Source: Pithys albifrons albifrons (taxonomy: Eukaryota; Chordata; Aves; Passeriformes; Thamnophilidae). From it: a stretch of DNA of 64,000 bases. How positions within the stretch are numbered: the first letter of the stretch is position 1; each line of letters starts with the position of its first letter. The stretch is taken from positions 39,594,054 through 39,658,053 of the forward strand of contig NC_092460.1 in NCBI RefSeq assembly GCF_047495875.1, written 5' to 3'. Of the stretch, positions 14,816-26,400 are shown piece after piece. A program made the position numbers and the translations under genes. The notes under the pieces were generated by a model. The model saw only the letters and a program-made list of their open reading frames with translations. It was not told where the DNA came from and ran no database searches.

Positions 14816-15019
14816 TTTCTTGGTGGGAGTGGGAAGGAGGAATGATAACCAGATCCTCATGTCACATCTGTCTTTGGGTCCTCATGGAAGCCACAGCTGT
14901 GCAAAGAGGAGAGAGTGAGGGGAAAAGGGTGGAAGGGGGTAGTGTCCAACTTCAACTTTCTAGAGATGGAGCTATTTTAAGCAATATCTTTGAAACAAAA
15001 CCCCATGTGTTCTCCATTT

Positions 15020-15440
15020 TGCAACGCGCTGGGCAAGGCTCAAACACCGGGCTGGGTTGCCCGGGGTCGCGGGCCCTGCCAAAGAAAACAGAGCTCTGAG
15101 GTGGGTCTGAGGCAAAGCTGGTCACCAGTGAGAAGTGACGAGGCCAAGCCGAGGGAGCGTGCCCTGGTTGGTAAACAGGGCCCGCAGTGTTGACGGCCCC
15201 ACTGGCGTTCCCCTGCCCGGCACGCGCTGCTACGAGCAAATGTTCCGTGATGCGTGGATGAAGGATGGCGGCTTGCAGCCCGGACACGAGCTCTGCATGT
15301 GTGCCTTTGGGGCCACAGTTTACTTTGAGTTGTTTTTCAGGTTTTGATCCACCCGGGCTTGGCTGGATGCTGTGCCAGTGAGGGGAGGGGGACACCCTGA
15401 ACCCCGCTGTGGTGGCACGGCGCCCTCCTGGCCCCTCCAG
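15020..15440. promoter_or_regulatory. CpG-dense patch (possible small CpG island)
   Basis: This roughly 420-bp stretch carries on the order of 25 CpG dinucleotides, including clusters such as GGGTCGCGGGCCC and CACGCGCTGC, while the rest of the host DNA in the window is strongly CpG-depleted. Such contrast usually marks unmethylated promoter or enhancer DNA in the germ line. No initiation motif or adjoining exon is recognisable, so a regulatory role is inference. A young GC-rich repeat is the alternative. Confidence 0.4.
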
Positions 15441-18189
15441 AACTCTGTGTGGCCAAGGCCAGTCTCACACTGCTCCCCCCGGCAGCAGTTCACACCATTG
15501 CACCTTGGTGCCTCTTCGGCACCTATAAAAATGCTCAAAGGAAGCATTTAACCACCAAGCACAGTCCTGGGTGTCACCTTTCTCAAAGGCAACGTGTTTT
15601 CAGACAGGGAAGCGCTGGTTCAATCCCATCCCCAAAAGCCAGGTGTTACTGTTAACTGAGTTTTAAAAGCTGTTGCAGACCAGAAAGGAATGAAGCTCCA
15701 TTTTCAAGCAGAAAAAACCATCTGCTTTTCTGAGAAAGGACCATGTAACTCCCCCAGTCAAAGCTGTCATATTGGTTTTGACTGGGTGGAAAATAATGCT
15801 TTTCACTCTGCAATTTATGAGGGAAAATGAGTGCAAGGGAGAAGGATTTCCATCTGCCAGTAGATTTTGGGGTGTGCTTACATGCTGTTGACTCCAGGAT
15901 GTGCATGAGAGAGAAAGGGAGGCCCAAGAGCACCCTAGAGACTGGAGAATGTAATGGCAAAATCCTCGCCCTATTTTCTTTCCTGGCTGCCTTCTTGGGA
16001 GCCACACAAGGACGTTTTCTTGCATTGGGGGAACAATCAGAGAGGGGTTTTGGTGTCTTTGGGCATTTGGGTGTTTTAAGCTATGGATCTCCAAGTTTTG
16101 CACCTACAACAGTTGAGATTGGTGGAACTTCATATGGTAGGGGTATTTGCATTTGTGAAAACGTGCAGGTTGAGGAATAAGTCTTTGTTCAAATGCTCAT
16201 TGTTGACTAAATGATTACTTTACATCTGAATTTTCTGAGTGCCCACAACTCAGTCAGTGGGGAGCAGAAGGTACTTAGCATTCCTGAGAATAAGCCCCAG
16301 GATGTGTAAGTATTGCATTAAATCTCCGTAACATTTTACAGATTTGGCTGATTTTCAAGATCTTTAAAGCATGACACCGTACATTTGTCCTACTTTTCTT
16401 TTCCTTTGGTGTGGGTGTGTGCCCATGGTGGGAGTACCGGTATAGGAATTTATCTCAAAAGCAACCTTTAAATCCAGCCTCTTGTTTTCCCAGGGGTATT
16501 TGTTTACATAAAGGGTTTTGTTATGGCAGCAAGCACTAATGTGTTTGAAAATCTGTCGTGGAGTAATTAATTTATCCTCACTGCACCAAGCTGTGAGATT
16601 GGTTAGCATTATCCCAATATTGCAGGAAGAGAGGCAAGGAACAGAAATTAACCCATGAGGGAATTAAGGAGGCTATAGGAGAGCCAGAAAAGGAACACAA
16701 ATCCCCAGAATTAACAGGCTAATGCCTTAACCACATGAATATCCTTTCAAAGGTTTAATTTGTTGCCATATCCTTTTTCTGTTTGATCATTTAGGGCAAA
16801 ATGACCTGTCCCTAGATAACATTTTATATGCTGGAACTAAAAATAGGAAATCTCTTCTCCTACTCTTAAATTGTACCATTGTAATTGTACTACACAAGAA
16901 CTTGTGGGAAAAGAAAACTTCTAGGGTTCAAGAGAAAAAACAGATAAAGACCAAGTGTGGGAGAAGAAGGCAGCTATGGAGGGAAAGAACCTTTTGTAGT
17001 GTCTGCAGAGGGTCCAACTCCAAATACTTCTCACCATTCAAGACGTTTTTGTGCTGTTTCCTTCCATGCCGTTTGGAGAAATAAGCATGGGATTGAAGAG
17101 CATTTGTTTTAATCCTCACATGTGATGCATGTACATGCAAAGATTTGCCATGCTATTTCTTTAATCTGAATTCAGCCACCTAGTGGGAGAGGCATAGACC
17201 AAAAACTGCAGGAAAACAATCAAACATTCTTCTTTCACTTCATTATGTTTTTCCCATTACCTCAAAACACAGTTTTGCAGGAATTTTTGTGTGACCCTAG
17301 AGCTGAAGAAAGTCTGAGGCTAGTGGTTTCCCTGTTATCTTTCTAAGCAGGAGGAATAAAAGATGGTTTATACATCCCTTTGTCACCTCAGGCTAGTTTT
17401 GCAACAGCTTTGCTGTGCCAGTGCTAGACCTGCCAAGTCTCACAGTCTCTGGTTACAGATCCACTCAGATGACTCCTTTCTCACAGCACCTCATTGCAAG
17501 GCTGGCATTTCACTTAGCATCACACAACTTCCTTCTGGCTCTGGGACCATCTTGTGCTGGATGGAACCAACTGGTCTGCCAACCATGCAGTCTGGGACCT
17601 GGGGATCCAAATCAGAGGTGACTCATCTACTGAGACTGTGTCCCCCTGATTCTACTATCTCAGGTTCTTCTGAGGAATCTGCATAGAGAAAAACCACTTT
17701 AGTGAAGGATGCCTTCAGCCATGACAAGAAAAGTCTTTCTTACACCTCCATTTCTGTTCTGTGCTCACTTTGTGGGAACCTGGGCAGTGTTTGGGTGTTT
17801 TATGAAGCATTACCTACTGCCAGTGCCTGCTTTGGTGAAATCAAGACTGCACAGAAGAGTTATTCAAGCTGAAGTAATATTCCTTAGAAAAAATGGGATA
17901 CCAAATTACCTTTGGGTCTTGAGGGAAAAGCTGTAATACGGCATAGAGTGAGGGTTCCCAAAAGTGCCTAGTTTTGATACCAGAACAGACAGCAGCTGGC
18001 ACACACATGCATGAGCAGGAGGAGGTACTGAGCTGCTCAGAGTAAGAACAACCCTGTCTCCAGAGCAAGTTCATTGCCCTGTACTGCACATATCTTCCTC
18101 TCCCATTAGTGTGACTCTCATGTGAGGGCTTTGCACAGGAGCCACAAAACAACTAGTGGCATTTTCAGGTGGTGTAAGGGGGGTAGAAA
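15441..18189. other. non-coding DNA, no gene recognised
   Basis: Unique-looking AT-rich sequence. The longest open frames (about 117-146 codons near 15650-16180) overlap on opposite strands and have no recognisable domain. I see nothing else that I can support. Confidence 0.55.
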
Positions 18190-18720
18190 TTTCTTACTAG
18201 TCACTAGTGCATTGCCTCTTGTCCTGTCACTTGTCACCTGGGAGAAGAGCCTGATCCCCATCTGGTCCTTCAGGGAGTTGTATGGAAAGATAAGGACTCC
18301 CCTCATCCTCCTCTTCTCCAAGTTAAACATCCCCAGCATTCTCAGCCACTCCTCATAGGACTTACTCTTCTCAAACTCCCTTCCCTGGACATGCTCCAGC
18401 CCCTCAATGTCCTTCTTGCAGGGAGGGGCCCAGAACTGGACACAGGGTTTGAGGTGTGGCCACCCCAGTGCCCAGCACAGGGAACAGTCCCTGCCTTGGT
18501 CCTGCTGCCACACTATTGCTGGTCCAGGCCAGGTGCCATTGGCCTCTTGCCCACCTGGGCACCCCTGGGCTCATGTTCAGCCGCTGTCACAGCACCTCCA
18601 GGGCCTTTTCCTATCAGGATCTTTCCAGTCACTCTATCCCAGCCCAGAGCTGCAGGGTTGTGTTGTAACCAGTCCTTTGGGTTGTGTGATGGACTTGGTG
18701 TCTTCAGATGGCAGGACCCT
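18190..18720 (-). mobile_element. CR1 LINE fragment, degenerate
   Basis: The sequence carries the characteristic antisense phrases of the CR1 3' coding region: a 'CTTCTCCAAG...CATCCCCAGC...CTCAGCC' block, then 'GACATGCTCCAGCCCCTCAATGTCCTTCTTG', here read on the + strand. The LINE sense strand is therefore minus. The reverse-transcriptase frame is broken and the 5' part is missing, as usual for CR1 copies. Boundaries are approximate, and no 3' terminal repeat is visible at the low-coordinate end. Confidence 0.75.
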
Positions 18721-21556
18721 GGTTTCAACCTTTAAGGAAACTGGCAGGGAACACACCTGGAGTGGCACCTGCACCCTGCTAATTCACTGCTGAAGTTTAT
18801 CTTAGTGTCTGACCCCCAGATACAACAGTTGCCTTTGCTCAGGGAAAAGCACTAACTGTGGTGCTTTAGAGGTTATTGCTGTGCTAACAGCTGTGATGTC
18901 ATGGCTAAGGGTTCGTACAACACATTTCCTTTTGAAGCCAGAGTGCTAATAAAAGTATGTGTAGAACCAAAATAAATCTAATTATAGGGTTCAACTATAC
19001 CTTTTAATAGGGATGTTTACACTCATCATTAAATTCCAGATAGAGCTTTCTCTACCATGCAGGAGGCAAATTTGTACAAAATTGCCTAAATGGATTATGG
19101 AAGACATTAAGTATCCTTTGATAGACAGCACAGGATTTGTTATGCAAATAAAAATATGGAAAAATGCTTCGCTTGGGTTACTGGATTCTGGTTGAACTTT
19201 TATGGCTACAGGCAACAAGTCACTTGATTGTTGTGTGTGAATGTCCCAATAAATGGCAAAGATGAGCAGGTCTTGGGATCATGTTTGTAGCAGAACACTT
19301 TAAAGAGGAACCAGAAATCCACACATATAGGTTCATGGTCATTTGAGAGAAGTCCAGACAAGAACCTTCTGTCTAATTAAAAACAAACCCTCATGAGCTG
19401 CTGTGATGGCAAGCAACCTGAAGGAAGCAGGTAATACTGTCCTTCAGCAGGAACAGTTCATGCATAGTTAGCAAGATTGGAAAAATAGAACATAACGAGT
19501 GTTTTGTGTCTGAGCGGATAATGAATGCTTTTTTAATGTCTACAGGGCTTTTACAGGTGAAATTTGAGCCAGCAAATTGGCATTATGCCAAACTTAGCTC
19601 AGCTCCCCTCTCAAATTGGCTGCAAGGCACAATCCTATTCTCTGTTCCTTCTCTCCCCTTTATCTCTTAAAAGGATAATTCCTGAAAATTCCCATTAACA
19701 GGCAAACTAGGGTAGGGGAACTTGCTTGCTTACTTTTTGGAAAGTGCTTAAGGTGAGGTCTTCTGTCTCCTCTCAGGTGCCATTTTAGAGCTCATTTACT
19801 TGCACAAAGGGGAGTAGGAAACAAAAGATCATAATATTCCTTACTCTTTAACCTTCCTAAACAGGCTCAATACAGAGCATCTCACTCCCTCCTCAGCCTC
19901 TGCTGTGAGAGGTAGAGCTCTGGTCTGCAGAGTTCCCCTGACTGGCTTCAGAGCAGGTGATACCGTGGTCAGAGCTGGGGTAGAAGTTGTGATGTGGAGC
20001 AAGAGGGATTGTGCTTTCCAGTGTCACTGTTTCCAACCAGTCAGGGACATTGTTGGTGCTCCTAGGTGGGGGTCACACTGTGCTGTTTGGAGCCCAGGAG
20101 AAGTTTCCTCCTGGGATGGAGTCTCAGAAGAGGCTGCAGACACACATTCTCAATGGGAGGACTGCTTATCCATGCATAGATATTGTAAGCTGGGATATTT
20201 ATGGTGTTCAAGGCATGCTCCAGATGCTCCCAGGGACTTGCAAGCCCTTTAAATGACAGACCTGGTAAGTGCATGTCTGGAGAAGGCACTGTTCTGTTCT
20301 TTGTTGCTTTGGTAGAGCATGCATAGGGGTGTGAAGGAAGTATTTTGTCTTTGCCAACGAGCAGAGAAGCCTCCTAGAAAACCACCCACTGCCAGTGTTT
20401 CACAGTGAATGTTACCCACATTATACCTGGCAGAGAAACACGGCCAGCTTGGAAACAGACATTATGAAAGAAAAATAATGGCTCAGCATTTCAGCCCCGG
20501 TGGTACAATGGGTTTATTTTCACCGCGCCATGGAATGAGCAGGAGAGCTGGGGCTGCTGAGCTGTGCTGCTGGACCTGATCTAGTATCACAGGAAGGCTT
20601 TGTGCCATGGGGATGTGCCAGCTTAATAGGAGCGACTTGGCACCTTCTGCCCTTTGGTGCCTTGCCTGCTGCTGACATCCACACTCAGTTTTACTCAGAG
20701 TGTCTTCAATAATTCTGCCTTTTGACTGCTTCATCAGAGTGGTAGCCACTCCTAGCACAGCAAGAGATAAAAAAGAGGTGCATTGCTCTGGTTTCTTTCT
20801 TTTCTACCAGCATTTTTGACATTTGGAAGCCCCTGTCCCCAAATTCAACCTTGATTCCTCTTTCTCTTTTTTACCAGAGGGCTTAAGCACCTCAAAGTCA
20901 CATTTTATGAGATGGGTGGATTCTTTTGCCTTTTTTGTGTGTGTGTGTGTGTGTGTATTCTTAGAATATCACTATAAATGGGACACAGAAGATGGCTGCT
21001 TTGAGACTTTTTCAATGCCAGGAACATGAGCTGAACTTCTACCTCAGGTCAAAAAGTGACTATAACTAAGTCACATTCTTCTTAGCTCCTAGTAGGCTTG
21101 TGTTTGTCAAAGAAATTATACCAGTTGGTAATCTCTGTGTAGGAAAGCTTCTGGCTTCAAAAACCAGAAGAAATCTTGTCATGCATTGGCAGTTTTGTGT
21201 ATCCCTACACACAAACTATCCCAGGACTTTGACTGTTACTCCAACTGCTAATCCTTCACTTTCCTGTCCTAACTAATAAAAATCAGGCAATCCTCCTACA
21301 TGTCCAGCTACGGACAGGATGTTTTGTGATCTGAAAGACAGTCAGACTGCTGTCTTGATATGGAAGGCATTCAACATGGATGAAAACTCTGTTTCTGAAT
21401 CATGAGTCTCGTCCAGGATGAAGATTTTGGAACCAGATCCCCCAGACAACCTGAAGAGCAGCTCAGAAGTAATTACCTTCTGAAGCACGTTATAAGTGAT
21501 GCCGAAAGGGTTTTTGTTCTGATTTTCACATTTTGTAGATTTTAGGAACACAGTAG
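18721..21556. other. non-coding DNA, no gene recognised
   Basis: No exon, RNA gene or named repeat seen, apart from a short (GT)n run near 20937-20957. Open frames of up to about 115 codons around 19905-20250 have no recognisable domain. Confidence 0.55.
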
Positions 21557-22064
21557 TTGTAGATTTTTAGAGGGTTAATATTTCTAACAGTTTAATGCCT
21601 TTCTATCACTACCCCTGTCCCAGAACAGGGAGCTCAAATTCCTTTAGTTAATTAATCTTGTTTAGACTCCTTTCCAAGGTAAAGAGCTGAAGGATATCAG
21701 AAGGCCTACAAAACGAAACATAAACATAGGTCAGAGTAACCCAAAAGCCAGAACTTGATGAACTCCAAGAGACCTTTGTGTGCCTGGAGAAGAAGAGCTG
21801 ATGAAGACAGAGGGTCCTGACGACCCCAGACCCAATTCCAGGGGGTTGGACCAGGGGTGGGACTGGGGCTGGACTGAGAAATGTGTAAAGCAATGATTGG
21901 AGGGATCTTATTATAAAAGCCATGGAAACAAGAACTGACACACATGCATGTCATCCTGTATTCCTGTGGGCTGTAGGCCCTGTGTTATTAAAGGACCTTT
22001 ACTTTTTATCTTACCCTACACTAACGTGGCTCGAAGTCCTTTTTTTGGGGGAAGGGTCATTCAC
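21557..22064 (+). mobile_element. probable solo LTR (ERV1-like), worn
   Basis: A roughly 500-bp block with LTR architecture on the + strand: a TGT start, a TATA box (TATAAAAG, 21912-21919), an ATTAAA poly-A signal (21987-21992) about 70 bp further on, a T-rich stretch and a CACA-like end near 22064. No internal retroviral sequence adjoins it, which suggests a solo LTR. The termini are inferred from the TG/CA convention, and I could not identify a target duplication. Family assignment is by general resemblance only. Confidence 0.5.
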
Positions 22065-22530
22065 AGCATCATAAGAAAGCTTTATTTAGCGTCATTTGGC
22101 TTTGACCTCTGTGCCTCTTTACTTGCATCATGTGTTTTGGGGTTTTCTTTAATTCCCAGGGTAGCCAAGAGATATAGAGTAAATAAAGAAGCCAGCAAAA
22201 TAGACAAATGGAAGTATCTGCTATTCAGTATTGCCTGAAACCAGTGTGGAATTTAGAAGCCAGAGACTGAAAAGTCCTATTAATATTCTCATCTACCCCA
22301 GTGCCAAAGCAGGTTCAAGTATGGGATATTATTAGCCAAGCTACTTTTTAGTTTCCACTTCTGTCTTTTAAGTGATACCTTCATCAGATAGCACTAGAGC
22401 AGAGCAATCTCGTGATCCAAAAGCTAAAGCTTTGTTTGGTTCTTCAGAGCCTTGTTTACTATGTTCAGATGAGGAGATGGCTGTGAATGATGAGCACTGC
22501 TCTTGTAAATAAATGTCACCCTGAGCAGTG
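22065..22530. other. non-coding DNA, no gene recognised
   Basis: AT-rich spacer between the LTR-like element and the CR1 copy. Nothing else seen. Confidence 0.6.
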
Positions 22531-23455
22531 ATCACAGAACCATAGAACAGTTTGAGTTGGAAAGAACATTTAAAGGTCACCTAGTCCTCCCTTCCCTGCA
22601 ATGAGCAGGGACATCTTCAACTGCATCACGTTGCTCAGACCTCCGTCCAACCTGACTGAATTTTTCCAGGGGCGAAGCATCCACCACCTTTCTAGGTAAC
22701 CTGTTCCACTGGTTTACCACACTCATTGTAAAAAATTTCTTCCTCAAATGTAATCTAAACTGACCCTCCTTCAGTTTAAAATGCTTACCCCTTGTCCTGT
22801 CTCAAGAGGCCCTGATAAAATGTTTGCCTCCATCTTTGCAATAGGTCCCCTTTAAGTACTTAATAGGCCCCTGAAGCCTTCTCTTCTCCAGGCTGGACAG
22901 CCACAACTCTCTCAGCTTTTCCTCCCAGCAGAGCTGCTCCATCCCTCTGATCATCTTGGTGTCCCTCCTCTGGCCTCGCTGCTGCAGCTCCATGTCCTTG
23001 CTGTGCTGGGGCCCCAGGGCTGGAGGCAGCTCTGCAGGGGGGTCTCCCCAGAGCAGGGCAGAGGGGCAGAATCCTCCCCTCCCCTGCTGCCCACGCTGCT
23101 CTGGATGCCGCCCAGCACAGGGTTCTGGGATGGGCCATGTCCTGCCTCTCACCCACCAGCACCCCCAAGTCCTTCTCCCCAAGGATGCTCCATCTTTCCA
23201 TCCCCAGCCTGGATTGGTACTGGGGTACTGGGGGGTTCCCCCATCCAGGTGCAGCATCTTGCACTTGCTCTTCCTAAACCTCATGAGAATCCCATGGGCC
23301 ACTTCTTGAGCTTGTTCAGGTCCCTCAGGATGGCACCGTCCTTCAAGTGTGTCAATAGCTCCCCTCAGCACAGTGTCATCTGCAAATCTGCTAAGGGTGC
23401 ACTCTGTCCCTTCATCTGTCACTGATAAAGATATTAAACAGTGCTTGTACCAGTG
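22531..23455 (-). mobile_element. CR1 LINE, 5'-truncated, with decayed RT frame
   Basis: The + strand begins 'ATCACAGAACCATAGAACAG', the complement of the CR1 3' terminus with its short ATTCTATG-like repeats, so the element is sense on the minus strand and its 3' end lies at the low coordinate. On the minus strand an open stretch (22802-23422) carries the CR1 reverse-transcriptase signature SRFADDT, followed by a KCKMLHL block. Frame shifts are evident because the later part no longer matches the family. The 5' end, including the endonuclease domain, is absent. This is a dead copy. Confidence 0.9.
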
Positions 23456-26400
23456 TGACAGTTACTGCTGGTGAGTTTTACAGATAACTGACTATGAAAG
23501 GTAAAACCACAAACAAAAAAACTAAAGACAATGAAACTGGAAATATTTTGAGAGGAGAGGCAAATAAGACACAAACACAATTTGATGACTGGGCAGAAGC
23601 CAAATATGATGCTATTAGTATGTGTTTATTTCACACCAGTTAACCTTTGGGTTAAACCTGTCAGCAACAGCATTGCTAGAAGCTTCACAGCAAGGAGGAT
23701 CACACTAGGAAAACAATTCTTGCTCCAAGGTCTGGGGATGTTCAACTTAGTAGCTTGTCCACATAGTTCTCATAGGTTTTGTTCCATTGCTGGTGTTTGC
23801 CAACAGGGTCCAGGCTTTTCTACTTGACATGATTTTATTTCATGTGAGTTTAGAGCTGTTGAAAGGCTCTGGGCTGTTCTGTCTTAGCTGCTGACTTCCC
23901 TGTATACCTATGAGTCAGGCAACAGCTCAGCAAGCTTTCCCTGGCTATCCTGGCAGGACATCCTAGTTCTGAGAACAGAACTCACTGCCCATTTCATTCA
24001 TACACAAGGCTCTGAGTCGAAGCCACCATTTCACAGATCCTTAGATCTAAAGGCCTAAAATTATAATTCTGAACATTCATTCTTGTCACCTGCAATGTAG
24101 TATGTGAAATTATCAATGGGATATGACAAATATCAACTTCTACACAGATAAGTAGGCAGGATTTTTCTACCCCTTTCTCCTCTCTCCAGCCAAGGCAGCA
24201 ACAACAACAATTATGATACAGTGTAGTACTGCAATATAAACACTGCTGAGAAACTGAATATAAACTTCATTGGTCATTAAAACAGATCACCACCAACTGC
24301 AGCTGAATTTCATTTTATAAGCAATAATAAGGTGATCATCAATGACACCAGAGATGGAGACCTTACCAGGTTTTTCCTCACAGAACACCTCCAGGAGAAG
24401 GAGAGCCTGTTGACCTTTCCTCAACACCAAATATACAGAGAATGTCACAGAAATTTTTAAGAGTTGGTTCCTTTGCAATCCAGAGGCATCTCAGGGACAT
24501 ATGTCTCTTCTGCACTGGCATTCAGAGGAGGATGGACAGATCCAAAAGGAAACCTTAAAGAGTAAACTGATTCCAGTAGATCCTAGTAAGGTAAAGCAAT
24601 TGAGAAATAGGTGCCCTCTAAATGCCAGAGATCATTCATAAATGGAATGTCTTAAGCCTACTTAGGTTTTCTAAGCACCCATGGGACAGAATGTAGAAAG
24701 CTCTGGATGACCTTTTAAGCTCACACAGAGGAGGAAATTAGTAGTCCTTTGGTAAAAGTAAAATCTTTACACACATGAGAACACCAGAATGGGTGCTGTA
24801 TAATTAGGTGCTCACCTGCTTATGCAAAGATGGCATGTTTCTTTCAAGACCTGTAGGATTCGCCACTCTAGCAGTTCTTACAGGCTACACATCAGTTTAA
24901 GTTTCCTGACTTCAACAAGAAAAGTTGAAACCTTTCAAAGCAAAGATTAAAGTAGCCTAAGTCAGAGGTAGGCCTAGTTCTGATGGACATCCAGATTAGG
25001 CTGTCGGACATATAGCTTAGACCTCTTTGAAATAAAAAAAAAAAAAAAAGTGGTCTTAGTTCTAAGCGGCAAGGGGAAACCCAGAACATTATGAATTGAC
25101 TGTAATTCCCAAAGACTTGTTTTCTTTTTATGGTGAGTAAAAATTAGATCACCTACATTATTCCTTTGCTGTTCATTTCAGTTTTTAATCCCTTAGCCAG
25201 ATACAACTGAAATTCTTTTTCTTCCTCCTTCTCCTATTTAAATTTGTGTTAGAAATAGCAGTCTCCTGAAAATATAGCAGTACTTAAAGTATATACGCAC
25301 TTTTAAGGTACAAACCACTTAAATGTGCTATGAATCCAAATATCTCACTAACTTTTGTCCTAATCCAGGAATAAGAAGGTATCTGGGACTTAACTGGCTG
25401 TCATACACCATTTCCAATTTAGCACCAAAGTGAGAACACCCCCTCTGTATGGCCCAGACTTTTGTGTGATACACTGTACTCTTTGATGATGGCAAATTGC
25501 AGAGAACTTCACGCCCCCAATATAATCAGGTATATTAAGCCTTGATAAAGGATCTCCCAGGGAGCAAAGCATTTCCAGCATAGAATTACAGACTGATTCA
25601 CTGCTGAGTGGATTTTATTATTAAAAATACATGGTAAATTTTAGGCCACATATGCTCCTGGTTTTGCTGATTTTAAAAATAGAAAGTGAAAGCTCCCAGC
25701 TGGGGGCACAGCTGCTTCTGAACACTGGTAGAAATCATAGCCAGGAGTGTCAGTTGTGAGAGCAGCAGCAACTAAAGCAGTGGGAGAATTTTGTTTCTCC
25801 TTAGTCTGCAGCTGGATCCTGGGGGGAGCTTTCACAATGCCTGAAGGGTCAACTGTCTCCTCTCTGAGGCAGATGCAGGCATGTTTAGCTGTAAGATTGT
25901 CAAATATTGACAGTGCTTAGCCAACACTGTACTTCCAGGAACTCGATGTTGTTGTTGCTATCTTCTTTTAGAATCATTTGAGTTTGAGCACTTAAAGAAG
26001 TGCTTCCATACAGATTGTCATGATGGGCTACAGGCTTCATGACACCAGGGACTGGGGTGAAGAGGAAGGACAGCTACAGAGGACAGTTCATAGCAACTTT
26101 CATCCTCTACAGAAACTGTGAAGGGAAGAATGGAAGTGAAGAGAGGAATGGAAAGTGGCTGTGCTGTGTCTTTGCACAAGTGTCAGCACCTCCCTCAAGT
26201 AATGTCCTTTTAGATGGAAGGTTCTGTGGGAAGAAGGATATCATTGTTGCCAATATGACAGTAGAGCCTATTCTATGCTTGATTGTGCTTTGTTTTTATT
26301 GCTTAAAAAGCACCTAGTTGTAAAGTCTTGTGTTAGATTCAGCTTCTTTCCAACCTTCTATACAAAGTAAAAGGCTTTTGTATAAATGGACTTTAAAATG

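Noticed and set aside
14517..15395. Frames of 133-147 codons across the TA repeat and CpG patch
   Set aside because: Driven by the TA microsatellite (alternating Tyr-Ile) and GC-rich DNA. Nothing protein-like.
22956..23425. + strand frames of 117 and 140 codons rich in Pro/Ser/Cys
   Set aside because: Antisense of the CR1 reverse-transcriptase region. Similar frames occur in the other CR1 copy at 40102-40442.
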